Shown here in pieces: positions 8,819 to 16,594 of a stretch of DNA of 64,000 bases; the first letter of the stretch is position 1; each line of letters begins with the position of its first letter. Under the pieces are notes generated by a model, which had not been told where the DNA came from, made no database searches, and worked only from the letters and a program-made list of their open reading frames with translations. The stretch is from CAWBVG01 sp963792175 (GTDB taxonomy: Bacteria > Acidobacteriota > Vicinamibacteria > Vicinamibacterales > CAVVIG01): positions 1-64,000 of the forward strand of contig CAWBVG010000010.1 of NCBI GenBank assembly GCA_963792175.1, in the 5' to 3' direction. The translations under genes were made by a program, and so were the position numbers.

Positions 8819-9855
8819 TGGAAGGTCCTGATCGCTCCCGTCGCGTTCTGGCGGCGCTTGTGCGTGAATACATCACCTCAGGCGAGCCGGTCGCTTCGTC
8901 ACTGCTCGTGACGGCGGCCGGGCTGGGTGTGTCGTCGGCGACCGTCCGAAACATCCTGGCGCGGCTCGAGGAAGAGGGCTACGTCCAGCAGCCGCACACC
9001 TCGGCGGGACGCATCCCGACGGACCGCGGGTACCGGTTCTACGTGGATCTTCTGCTCGAGACCAAGCGGCCGACTCGGGCGGCGGACGCCGTCGAGGCCC
9101 GTCTCCGACGCGACAGCCCCGATCGCCTGCTCGATTCGGTCCTGCCGCAGGTGTCGCATGTGCTCTCGCAATCGTCGCGCAGCGTCGGGTTCGCGATCCG
9201 GCCCGCGCACGAGGCGGCCGTGTTCGACCGCGTCGAGTTCGTCCCGCTCGGTGGCGGACGCATCCTCGTCGTCATCGTCGCCAGCGGCGGGCACGTGATT
9301 CAGAAAGTCATCGACGTCGGCGAGCCGCTCGGGGCCGACGAGCTGCGCCAGGCGGCGAATTACCTCAACGAGGAGTTTTCGGGACTTCCGCTTCATCGGG
9401 CGCGCGAAGCGGTCCTCGAGCGAATCAACGAAGAACAGCTGCTCTTCGACGCCCTGCGAGCGCGTGCCATGCGGCTGGCGTCGTCGACGTTTTCCGATTT
9501 GCCCGACGATCGTCTGATTTATTTCGAGGGCACCTCATCGCTGCTCGACGATGCGACCGGCCTGACCGTCAACACGCTGCAGGCGCTCCTGCAGATGATC
9601 GACGAGAAACAGAAGCTCCTCCAGCTGCTGAACGAATACATCGACGGTCCGGGGCTGACGGTCGTCATCGGCGCCGAGCACCTGGACCCCAGCCTGCGTC
9701 CGTTCAGCCTCGTCCTGTCGACCTACGACGATGGCGGCGCCGGCATTGGAACCGTCGGCGTGCTCGGGCCGACGCGCATGCGCTACTCCCGCGCGATTGC
9801 CGTCGTCGAAGGCGCGGCGCAGGCGGTCTCGCGCGTGTTGAAAGATCCGAATTAG
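8818..9855 (+). CDS. hrcA: Heat-inducible transcription repressor HrcA
   Basis: HrcA represses class I heat-shock genes by binding CIRCE, and GroEL helps it fold. The N-terminal winged helix (about 5-75) has RVLAALVREYITSGEPVAS, SSATVRN and HTSAGRIPTDRGYR; the C-terminal domain (about 110-330) is of the HrcA GAF-like type. The length of about 345 residues is normal. I start at ATG 8818, within the operator, because MEGPDRSRR matches the family N-terminus and the upstream frame would cross promoter and operator. It is first in hrcA-grpE-dnaJ. Note the 111-nt gap to grpE filled by a repeat. Confidence 0.95.
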   Translation: MEGPDRSRRVLAALVREYITSGEPVASSLLVTAAGLGVSSATVRNILARLEEEGYVQQPHTSAGRIPTDRGYRFYVDLLLETKRPTRAADAVEARLRRDSPDRLLDSVLPQVSHVLSQSSRSVGFAIRPAHEAAVFDRVEFVPLGGGRILVVIVASGGHVIQKVIDVGEPLGADELRQAANYLNEEFSGLPLHRAREAVLERINEEQLLFDALRARAMRLASSTFSDLPDDRLIYFEGTSSLLDDATGLTVNTLQALLQMIDEKQKLLQLLNEYIDGPGLTVVIGAEHLDPSLRPFSLVLSTYDDGGAGIGTVGVLGPTRMRYSRAIAVVEGAAQAVSRVLKDPN

Positions 9856-9867
9856 ATGGGCTTCAGC

Positions 9868-9960
9868 GGAGCCATCAGCTGTCAGCGATCGGCTGTCAGC
9901 TTTTCCAGCTGTAACCTGACCGCGAGCGGCTGAAGTCTTTCGCTGATAGCTGATAGCCTT
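9868..9960. repeat. CAGCTGATAGC-type repeat between hrcA and grpE
   Basis: Several imperfect copies of a roughly 8-11-nt motif (ATCAGCTGTCAGC, ATCGGCTGTCAGC) are followed by inverted copies (GCTGATAGCTGATAGC). They can form a long imperfect hairpin. A similar block lies at 47738-47790. Confidence 0.65.
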
Positions 9961-9966
9961 GTTCCT

Positions 9967-10452
9967 ATGGCCGAAGATCCAGTGACCGATCCGGTGGAGG
10001 CGCCGCCAGACGCCGCCGAACTGCAGCGCGAACGCGACGACTATCGCGATCGGTGGATGCGCAAGAGCGCCGAATTCGACAACTACCGCAAGCGCATCGA
10101 GCGCGAGCGCCGCGAGCAGTCCGACCAGGCGGTCGTCGATCTCCTGCAGGAGCTGCTGCTCGTGGTGGACGACTTCGACCGCGCACTGACCGTGGACAGC
10201 GGCGACGGCGACCCCGCGTACCGCAAGGGCGTCGAGCTGATTCACGGCAAGCTCCACGACCTCCTCGGCAAATACGGCGTGAAGCCGATCGACGCGCTCG
10301 GCGCCGACTTCGATCCCAACGTGCACCAGGCGGTGGTGCACGAGGCGAGTCCCGATCATCGCGAAGGCGAGGTGATCGGCGAGCTGCGCAAGGGATACAT
10401 GCTCAACGATCGGCTGTTGCGGCCCGCGATGGTGAAGGTGGCGAAGGCGTGA
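9967..10452 (+). CDS. grpE: Nucleotide exchange factor GrpE
   Basis: GrpE releases ADP from DnaK in the cytosolic chaperone cycle. An acidic N-terminus is followed by a long coiled coil (about 18-60, with KSAEFDNYRKR) and the C-terminal beta domain, with GVKPIDALGADFDPNVHQAV and GYMLNDRLLRPAMVKV, which are family signatures. At 161 residues it is on the short side but complete. The stop overlaps the GTG start of dnaJ by 4 nt, so the two are co-translated. Confidence 0.95.
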   Translation: MAEDPVTDPVEAPPDAAELQRERDDYRDRWMRKSAEFDNYRKRIERERREQSDQAVVDLLQELLLVVDDFDRALTVDSGDGDPAYRKGVELIHGKLHDLLGKYGVKPIDALGADFDPNVHQAVVHEASPDHREGEVIGELRKGYMLNDRLLRPAMVKVAKA

Positions 10453-11592
10453 GCAAGCGCGACTACTACGAAGTGCTCGGCGTGGCGAGGACCGCCACCG
10501 AGGTGGAAATCAAGAGCGCGTATCGCAAGCTCGCGATGAAGTTCCATCCCGACAAGAACCCGGGCGACCACACGGCCGAAGACAAGTTCAAGGAAGCTGC
10601 CGAAGCCTACGCCATCCTGGCCGAGCCCGAGAAGCGCGCGATGTACGACCGCTTCGGCCACGCCGGTGTGACGTCGGCCCCGGGAGGGTTCGACCCCAGT
10701 GTCTTCACCGGCTTCGAGGACATTCTCGGCAACCTCGGCGACATCTTCGGTTTCGGCGATCTCTTTGGCGGCGGCCGGCGGCGTAGCGGTCCGCAGCGCG
10801 GCGGACACCTGCGCTACGACCTCGAGATTCTCATTCGAGGAATCGGCGCGCGGCGTCGAGACCACGATTCAGATTCCCCGCCAGGAGAGCTGCGACACCT
10901 GTCACGGCACCGGGGCGGCTCCGGGTTCCAACCCGACGACCTGTCCGCAGTGCCGAGGTCAGGGGCAGGTCAGGACTCAGCAAGGGTTCTTCACCGTCGC
11001 GCGCACCTGCCCGCAGTGCCGCGGAGCGGGACGGATCATCACGAAGCCCTGCATCACCTGCCGCGGCGCAGGGCGCGTGGCGCGCGAGCGCAAGATCAAG
11101 GTGAAGATTCCGCCGGGCATCGCGACGGGACAGCAACTCCGCGTGCAGGGTGAGGGCGAAGGCGGATCCGCCGGCGGTCCTCCCGGCGACCTTTTCGTCG
11201 CGGTTCAAGTCCAGGAGCACGAGTTCTTCCGGCGCGACGGCGTCAATCTCTTCTGCGAGATTCCGGTCAACTTCACGACGCTGGCGCTTGGCGGCGAGAT
11301 CCACGTGCGGACGCTCGATGGCAAGGAAACCGTCAAGATTCCCGAGGGCACCCAAACCGGCACGACGCTACGGCTGCGAGGCAAGGGGATGCCCGACGTC
11401 TCGGGACGCGGGCGCGGCGACCTGTTCGCGACCGTCCAGGTGCTGACACCGAGAAAACTGTCGCGCGAACAGCGACACCTGCTCAACGAGCTCGCGAATG
11501 TGCTGCCGGCCGAGGAATTCGAACCGCGCGCACGCGAAGATCAGCAGGACGAGCGCAATCTGTTCGATCGCGTCAAGGACATGTTCGGATAA
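10449..11592 (+). CDS. dnaJ: Chaperone DnaJ (one frameshift)
   Basis: The DnaK co-chaperone of the cytosol. The J domain (1-70) carries YYEVLGV and HPDKNPG (the HPD motif). Then come a G/F region (DIFGFGDLFGGG), a zinc domain with four CxxCxG-type repeats (CDTCHGTG, CPQCRGQG, CPQCRGAG, CITCRGAG) and the C-terminal substrate-binding domains. The start is GTG 10449, overlapping grpE. An extra T at 10828-10829 breaks the frame between the G/F region and the zinc domain; without it the protein reads DLEISFEESARGVE and is full length at about 380 residues. The break is probably a sequence error. dnaK is not adjacent, unlike in the common hrcA-grpE-dnaK-dnaJ order. Confidence 0.92.
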
Positions 11593-11642
11593 ACGAATCG
11601 GGTAATTGGGGAATTGGGGAATTGGGTAATTGGGTAGTCTGG
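11593..11642. repeat. GGGTAATT 8-mer tandem repeat
   Basis: Five consecutive copies of an 8-nt unit (GGGTAATT, GGGGAATT, GGGGAATT, GGGTAATT, GGGTAGT) fill the gap between dnaJ and prmA. The same unit with inverted copies lies at 62995-63100. Confidence 0.8.
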
Positions 11643-11646
11643 CGAG

Positions 11647-12620
11647 TTGAAAGCGTACCCCGCCCTGGAGATTCGCGCGGCTGATCCAGATCGTCTGTAC
11701 GCCGCGATCGACGATTTCTCTCCCACCGCGGTCGAAGAACGCACGGACTCGATTCGCGTGTTCTTCTCGACGGCGTCGGCCCGCGACACCGCCCAATCCT
11801 CGCTGGCTCCGGAATTCCAAGTCGCCGCCATCGACGTCCCGGACGAAGACTGGGCTCGCCGGTCGCAAGCCGATTTACAGCCCGTCACCGTCGGGCGTCT
11901 GACGATCTCTCCGCGTGTGACGGCTAGCCCCCCGCCTCCGCTCCACCAAGGGCCGCCGAGCTTCCGCCTCCGCGCTGGCGCTTCGGCGGGACAAGTCGGC
12001 GAGGCAGGCTGCCTGACCAGGCTAGCCCCCAGCCCCTAGCCCCTAGCCCCGACGTCATCTTTATTACACCCTCCATGGGTTTTGGCACCGGGCACCACGC
12101 CACCACCCGGCTATGCCTGGCGGCGCTGCAGACGCTCGACCTGTCGCAGCTGTCGGTGCTCGACGTCGGCACGGGCTCCGGCGTGCTGGCCATTGCCGCT
12201 GACCGGCTCGGCGCGGCGCGCGCGCTCGGCATCGATCACGACCCCGATGCCGTGCAGGCCGCGCGCGAGAACCTCGCCCTCAACCCGGCCACCCGCGACG
12301 TGTCCTTCGCGGTCGCCGACCTGCGCACGACCCCGCTTCCACGCGCGGGCGTCGTCACCGCGAACCTGACCGGTGCGCTCCTCATCGAAACCGCCAACGA
12401 TCTGCTCGCAGCGGTGGACGCCGGCGGGACGCTGATTGTCAGCGGACTCCTGGCAGCCGAGCGGGACGACGTGGTCCGAGCGATGACAGGTCCGGCGTCC
12501 GCCTCCGCCGCTTCGCGGCTTCGGCCGGACGAGAAAGGCGGACACGACGTTCCGCACGCGCGAATCGTGTGGGAAGGCGAGGAGGATGGCTGGGTAGGCC
12601 TGGCTATGACAAAATCGTGA
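11647..12620 (+). CDS. prmA: Ribosomal protein L11 methyltransferase PrmA with repeat insertions
   Basis: PrmA trimethylates ribosomal protein L11 with S-adenosylmethionine. The N-terminal L11-recognition domain (about 1-85) starts at TTG 11647. The methyltransferase domain has PSMGFGTGHHATTRLCL, the SAM loop DVGTGSGVLAIAA and the motif VTANLTGALL. Two regions are foreign to the family. About 125-130 nt at 11925-12055 consist of intergenic-type repeats and lie exactly between the two domains. A second palindrome at 12497-12543 adds about 20 residues before the last strand. One missing base in the C run at 11928-11933 would put everything in one frame, giving a linker of about 44 residues; as written the frame is broken. 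I cannot tell whether the protein is functional. Confidence 0.82.
11925..12055. repeat. Repeat element inside prmA
   Basis: It begins with GCTAGCCCC and ends with the tandem CTAGCCCC units seen in intergenic regions (AGCCCCTAGCCCCTAGCCCC, 12027-12050). Between them lies a segment with TCCGCCTCCGCGCTGGCGC and TTCGGCGGGACAAG. It sits at the junction of the two PrmA domains. Confidence 0.75.
12497..12543. repeat. Second palindrome inside prmA
   Basis: GTCCGCCT (12497-12504) and AGGCGGAC (12536-12543) form an inverted repeat around TCCGCCGCTTCGCGGCTTCGG-like sequence. It shares TCCGCCTCCGC...GCTTCGGC with the first prmA insertion. It keeps the frame and codes for the stretch SASAASRLRPDEKGG. Confidence 0.65.
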
Positions 12621-12661
12621 CAGTCAACCGATTGACGCCCCTTCAGGTCTAATAAAGCGAC

Positions 12662-14479
12662 ATGCTTCGCGCCTTCTCGATTCACGCGCTCGTGGTCGCC
12701 GTCGTGGTCACGGTGGGCGCGCAGCCCGGTCAGTCGCAGGGTCAGGGTCAGCGACCGCAGCAGCCGGCGCGCGACACGCCCGCGCAGCCGTCGACACCGG
12801 CGCCCAGCGGCAAGATCAGCGGCCGCGTCGTGGCCGCCGACAACGGGCGGCCGATCAAGCGCGCACGTGTCTTCGTCAACGCCGCCGAACTGCCGGGCGG
12901 CCGGGGCATGCTGACCGACGACTCCGGCACCTACGAAATCACCGACCTGCCGGCGGGGCGCTACACGCTCAACGTGTCGAAGTCGGGATTCGTTTCGCTG
13001 TCCTACGGACAGCGCCGGCCGCTGCAGGCCGGCACGCCGTTGCAGCTCCTCGACGGTCAGCAGCTGAAAAGCGTGGACTTCAGCCTGCCGCGCGGCGGCG
13101 TCATCTCGGGGCGGGTTGTCGACGAGGACGGCGAGGCGGTACCGGGCGCGACGGTGCGCGTGATGCGCTATCAGTACCAGCAGGGCGACCGGCGTCTCAC
13201 CCAGGCCGGCACGGCCCAGACGGACGATCGCGGCCAATACCGGGTGTGGGGATTGATGCCCGGCGACTACTACGTCAACGCGCTGACACGGATTCCCGGG
13301 TTCGGTGGCCAGATGGGACCGGGCGGCCGCGGCGGTCCGGGCGGGCCGGCCGGCCGCGCCGGCGGGCCCGGCGGACGAGGCGCCGCGATAGCGGCGCTCG
13401 CCGGCGGCAATGTCCCACAGTTTTTTGCGGGCGGCGGCGACGACCAGGAACAGATGAATTACGCGCCCACCTACTATCCCGGCGTCACGGCTGTCGAGCA
13501 GGCGCGACCGATCACGCTCGGCGTCAGCCAGGAGGCGCTCGAGATCAGCTTCAACATGCAGCTGGTGCGGACGTCGCGCCTCAGCGGTCACGTCACCAAT
13601 CCGGACGGCACGGCGACGACCGCGGGCAACGTCAACCTGATGCCTGACGGATCCGGGCGCGGCGGGCAGATCGGCCAGAACTACGGCGGGCGCATTCAGT
13701 GGGATGGCGCCTTCTCGATCGCCAATGTCCCGCCGGGCCGCTACATCCTCCGCGCGAGAAGCGGCGACAGCGAGACGCCGCAATTCGCGATGCAGCCGAT
13801 CACGCTCGACGGCAGCGATATCGACGGCCTCGCCGTGATGCTGTCCGGCGGCGCGACGTTGACCGGCACGGTCGTCTTCAACCCCGGCCAGAGCCCGGCG
13901 CCGGACGCCACGCAGGTGCGGATCACGGCGCCGTCTACCGATCTGTCCGCGTTCGGCCCGCAGCCAAACGCGCGGGTGGACAAGGATGGCCGTTTCACGC
14001 TGAGCGGCGTCGCGGCCGGCACGCATCTCGTCCGATCCAACGGCAACCTGCGGGGCTGGACGCTCAAGTCCGTGACCGTCGCCGGCCGCGACGTCACCGA
14101 CACGCCGATCGACGTGCGTAGCGGACAGACGCTGTCGAACGTCACGATCGTGTTCACCGACAAGATCAACGAGATCAGCGGCACGATCACGACGACCACC
14201 GGCGTGCCGATGCCGGACTACACGGTGCTCGCCTTCCCGACGGACCCGTCGCTGTGGCGTCCGCAGGCACGGCAAATCGCCACGACGCGGCCGGATCAAA
14301 CCGGGAAGTACCGCTTACGAGGGCTCCCGCCTGGCGAGTATTACGTGACGACGGTCGATCCCGCGGAGCAGGGCGAATGGTTCGAACCGGCCTATCTCGA
14401 CGAGCACCGCGCCGGCGCCTCGCGTCTTACCCTCGGGGACGGGGACGTGAAGACGCAGGACTTTAAAGTTAAAAGTTAA
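12662..14479 (+). CDS. Secreted carboxypeptidase-regulatory-like repeat protein
   Basis: 605 residues with a signal peptide (about 1-22) and then several CarboxypepD_reg / SpaA-like beta-sandwich repeats. Recurring patterns are ISGRVV at about 50 and 145, ISGTITTTTG near 500, and YEITDLPAGRYTL, YRVWGLMPGDYYV, YRLRGLPPGEYYV at the repeat ends. A glycine/arginine/proline-rich low-complexity spacer lies at about 215-245. The protein is probably periplasmic or surface-exposed, possibly a carbohydrate- or protein-binding scaffold; no catalytic domain is visible. Such proteins are abundant in Acidobacteriota. Its last residues FKVKS and stop are encoded by the AAAAGTT repeat that fills the gap to the convergent rsmE. 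Confidence 0.75.
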   Translation: MLRAFSIHALVVAVVVTVGAQPGQSQGQGQRPQQPARDTPAQPSTPAPSGKISGRVVAADNGRPIKRARVFVNAAELPGGRGMLTDDSGTYEITDLPAGRYTLNVSKSGFVSLSYGQRRPLQAGTPLQLLDGQQLKSVDFSLPRGGVISGRVVDEDGEAVPGATVRVMRYQYQQGDRRLTQAGTAQTDDRGQYRVWGLMPGDYYVNALTRIPGFGGQMGPGGRGGPGGPAGRAGGPGGRGAAIAALAGGNVPQFFAGGGDDQEQMNYAPTYYPGVTAVEQARPITLGVSQEALEISFNMQLVRTSRLSGHVTNPDGTATTAGNVNLMPDGSGRGGQIGQNYGGRIQWDGAFSIANVPPGRYILRARSGDSETPQFAMQPITLDGSDIDGLAVMLSGGATLTGTVVFNPGQSPAPDATQVRITAPSTDLSAFGPQPNARVDKDGRFTLSGVAAGTHLVRSNGNLRGWTLKSVTVAGRDVTDTPIDVRSGQTLSNVTIVFTDKINEISGTITTTTGVPMPDYTVLAFPTDPSLWRPQARQIATTRPDQTGKYRLRGLPPGEYYVTTVDPAEQGEWFEPAYLDEHRAGASRLTLGDGDVKTQDFKVKS

Positions 14480-14598
14480 AAGTCAAAAGTGAAAAGTTGA
14501 AATACAGCGAGTGCCCTTTCACTCTGTATTTTGGTTTTCACTCTTTCACTTTTCACTTTTACTTTAACTTTTACCTTTTAACTTTTAACTTTTAACTT
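14464..14598. repeat. AAAAGTT / AACTTTT hairpin array between convergent genes
   Basis: Left arm: tandem 7-mers AGTTAAA, AGTTAAA, AGTCAAA, AGTGAAA, AGTTGAA. Right arm: ACTTTT, CACTTTT, ACTTTAA, CTTTTAA repeated to 14598. The arms are reverse complements and could form a long AU-rich hairpin, probably ending transcription from both sides. Its outer copies are coding in both flanking genes. Confidence 0.8.
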
Positions 14599-15348
14599 TC
14601 TTACAAAGTCGCCCCAGAGGAACTGCAGCACGCTGACCGCCGCGACCGGCACGGCGTCCGCGCGCAGCGTCCGGTGACCCATCGTGACGAGGCGCACACC
14701 GCGCCCCTGCGCCGCAGCCCGTTCTTCGGCGGTCCAACCGCCTTCGGGACCGATCATCACGACGGCGTCAGCGGGCGCCGGCCGGCCGTGTAAAGCCGCG
14801 AGCGATTCAACGTCCTCCGAGGTCCCGCCAGTGCCCGGTTCGACGAGCATGAGCCTGAGCGCCGCCGGCGGATCGTCGAGGTACGCCTCGAGCGTCAGCG
14901 GCGTGCGCACGTCCGGCACCACCGCGCGGCGCGACTGTTTGGTCGACGCGAGCGCGACGCGCCGCCATCGCTCGACGCGCGTGTCGCGCACGCGCGCGAC
15001 CGTCATCTCCGTCCGCTTCGTGACGAGCGGCTGCACGGCGACGACTCCCAGCATCACGGCGTCGCGGATCACCTCGTCCATCTTGTCGCCCTTGAGGACC
15101 GCCTGGCCGAGCGTGATGGCGACGGCGGCTTCGGCCGCCGGCTCCGCGCGCGACACGAGCTGCACCCGCACGTCGCGGCGCACGGCGCTGGCGACCCGCG
15201 CGAGAAACTCGTGGCCTCGGCCGTCGAACACCGAGACGGTGTCGCCGACGGCCAGCCGCAGGACTCGTGTCAGGTGCTCCGCTTCTTCTCGCGGCAACGC
15301 AACGGTCTCGTCCCCCGGGTCGAGCGCCGGCGCAAAAAACCGATGCAC
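14578..15348 (-). CDS. rsmE: 16S rRNA (uracil1498-N3)-methyltransferase RsmE
   Basis: A SPOUT-family RNA methyltransferase acting on helix 44 of 16S rRNA. The N-terminal PUA-like domain starts VHRFFAPAL; the SPOUT knot holds the SAM site with VVMIGPEGGWTAEE and LRADAVPVAAVSVLQ. The length of about 256 residues is typical. I start at GTG 15348 because VHRFF is the usual family start; the frame remains open another 16 codons to 15396. The C-terminus RKLKVKS is encoded by the repeat array shared with the convergent neighbour. The gene just before it (prmA) also modifies the ribosome, though on the other strand. Confidence 0.92.
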   Translation of the reverse strand: MHRFFAPALDPGDETVALPREEAEHLTRVLRLAVGDTVSVFDGRGHEFLARVASAVRRDVRVQLVSRAEPAAEAAVAITLGQAVLKGDKMDEVIRDAVMLGVVAVQPLVTKRTEMTVARVRDTRVERWRRVALASTKQSRRAVVPDVRTPLTLEAYLDDPPAALRLMLVEPGTGGTSEDVESLAALHGRPAPADAVVMIGPEGGWTAEERAAAQGRGVRLVTMGHRTLRADAVPVAAVSVLQFLWGDFVRKLKVKS

Positions 15349-15461
15349 GCGGCCATTATAGGAGGAGAGATCGCGAAGATTGGCTGCCGGGACCACGAAG
15401 ATCGCAATCAGACCGGCGTTCGGCGCGTCGCGAGGTTCGTGGTCCTGACGCGGCTCGCTGC

Positions 15462-15467
15462 TATACT
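15462..15467 (+). promoter_or_regulatory. TATACT -10 box for the kinase gene
   Basis: TATACT ends 9 nt before the ATG at 15477, so the expected transcript would have a leader of only about 3 nt. No convincing -35 or Shine-Dalgarno is seen. Confidence 0.35.
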
Positions 15468-15476
15468 CCCGCGCAG

Positions 15477-16454
15477 ATGTTCTTCCGCGGCCAGATCGTC
15501 GGCAAATACAAAATCCTCCAGACGATCGGCAGCGGCGGCTTTGGAACGGTTTACCTCGCGGAAGACACCTGGATCGACAAGAAGGTCGCGCTCAAGGTCC
15601 CGCACAAACAGGGCGTCGATTTCGGCGAGCTGCTGCGTGAGCCGCGGCTGCTCGCCACCCTCAACCACCCGAACATCGTCACGATTCTGACCGCCGAAAA
15701 GCAGGAGAACGTCTTCTTCATCGTGATGGAGTTCGTTCCCGGCGAGACGCTCGAGGCGATTATCGCGCGCGATGGCGCGCTCGATCTGTCGCGCGCGCTC
15801 GACTACACCTGTCAGATCTCCAACGCGGTGGACCACGCGCACAAGCAGGGCGTGCTGCATCGCGATCTGCGTCCGTCGAACGTGCTCGTCGCCGACAGCG
15901 GCCTGCTGAAGGTCGCCGACTTCGGGACGTCACGATTCCTCGAGATCGCGGCGCACGGCACCACCGTCATCGGCAGCCCGCCCTACATGGCGCCCGAACA
16001 GTTCGAAGGCAAATCGGTCTTCGCGTCGGACATCTACTCCCTCGGCGTGTCGATGTACCAGATGCTCACCGGCGACTTGCCGTACGACACGCCTTCGCCG
16101 TCCGATCTCGATCGCCTGATGTCCGGCGAGCTGCTGACGCCGCCGCGGCTGAAGAACCCGAAGATCCCGAAATCGATCAACGACATCATCCTCAAGGCGA
16201 TGGCGCCCGAGATCCACGCCCGCTATCAGCGCGCCGGCGAGCTGCTCGACGATGTGCTGGCGGCCCGGGGAAGCGCGCCGCGGCGAACGCCGCGCGCGCC
16301 GGCGCCGGCGGAAAGCCCCGCCGAAGATCTCGCGCAGGACATTCACACGCGGCTGAAGGCGCGCGAGACGCCGCAACCGCGCTTCTGCTGGCACTGCCGC
16401 AAGCCCCTGCACGCCCGCTCGGATCGCTGCCCGTTCTGCGGCGAAGCGCAGTAA
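15477..16454 (+). CDS. Ser/Thr protein kinase with C-terminal zinc ribbon
   Basis: A cytosolic Hanks-type kinase. The glycine loop GSGGFGTVY, VALKV lysine, HRDLRPSNVL catalytic loop, ADFGTSRF and APEQ motif are all present, so it should be active. After the kinase domain (about 8-265) come an Ala/Pro-rich linker (about 270-300) and a zinc ribbon with two CxxC pairs, CWHC and CPFC (about 305-325). There is no membrane helix and no external sensor. The ATG at 15477 is chosen because homology begins at MFFRGQIVGKYKIL. The substrate is unknown. The upstream neighbour is divergent. Confidence 0.85.
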   Translation: MFFRGQIVGKYKILQTIGSGGFGTVYLAEDTWIDKKVALKVPHKQGVDFGELLREPRLLATLNHPNIVTILTAEKQENVFFIVMEFVPGETLEAIIARDGALDLSRALDYTCQISNAVDHAHKQGVLHRDLRPSNVLVADSGLLKVADFGTSRFLEIAAHGTTVIGSPPYMAPEQFEGKSVFASDIYSLGVSMYQMLTGDLPYDTPSPSDLDRLMSGELLTPPRLKNPKIPKSINDIILKAMAPEIHARYQRAGELLDDVLAARGSAPRRTPRAPAPAESPAEDLAQDIHTRLKARETPQPRFCWHCRKPLHARSDRCPFCGEAQ

Positions 16455-16462
16455 CACCACTC

Positions 16463-16571
16463 AGAATTGGCGACTGGGGGAATTGGCGAATTGGTGCATA
16501 CCGCCAGCCGAGCGGCGTGCGAATTCACCAAATTACCCCGCCAATTCACCAAATCACCAAATCACCAAATG
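16463..16571. repeat. GAATTGGC / CACCAAAT hairpin array
   Basis: The left part carries tandem 8-mers (GAATTGGC, GACTGGGG, GAATTGGC, GAATTGGT). The right part carries the inverted forms, ending in three perfect CACCAAAT copies (16547-16570). The centre is a spacer of about 30 nt. It separates the kinase from ilvE. Confidence 0.8.
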
Positions 16572-16594
16572 CTAGAATCACTTAAGGGAGTTGA

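Noticed and set aside
10820..10835. Programmed frameshift in dnaJ (also alaS, leuS)
   Set aside because: No slippery heptamer or downstream structure; the affected genes elsewhere need no frameshift and the window is rich in single-base indels.
12236..14299. 687-codon minus-strand frame
   Set aside because: Opposite to prmA and the regulatory-like protein; spans two genes and has no domain pattern.
14464..14598. CRISPR array
   Set aside because: Units are 7 nt with no spacers and no cas genes are present.
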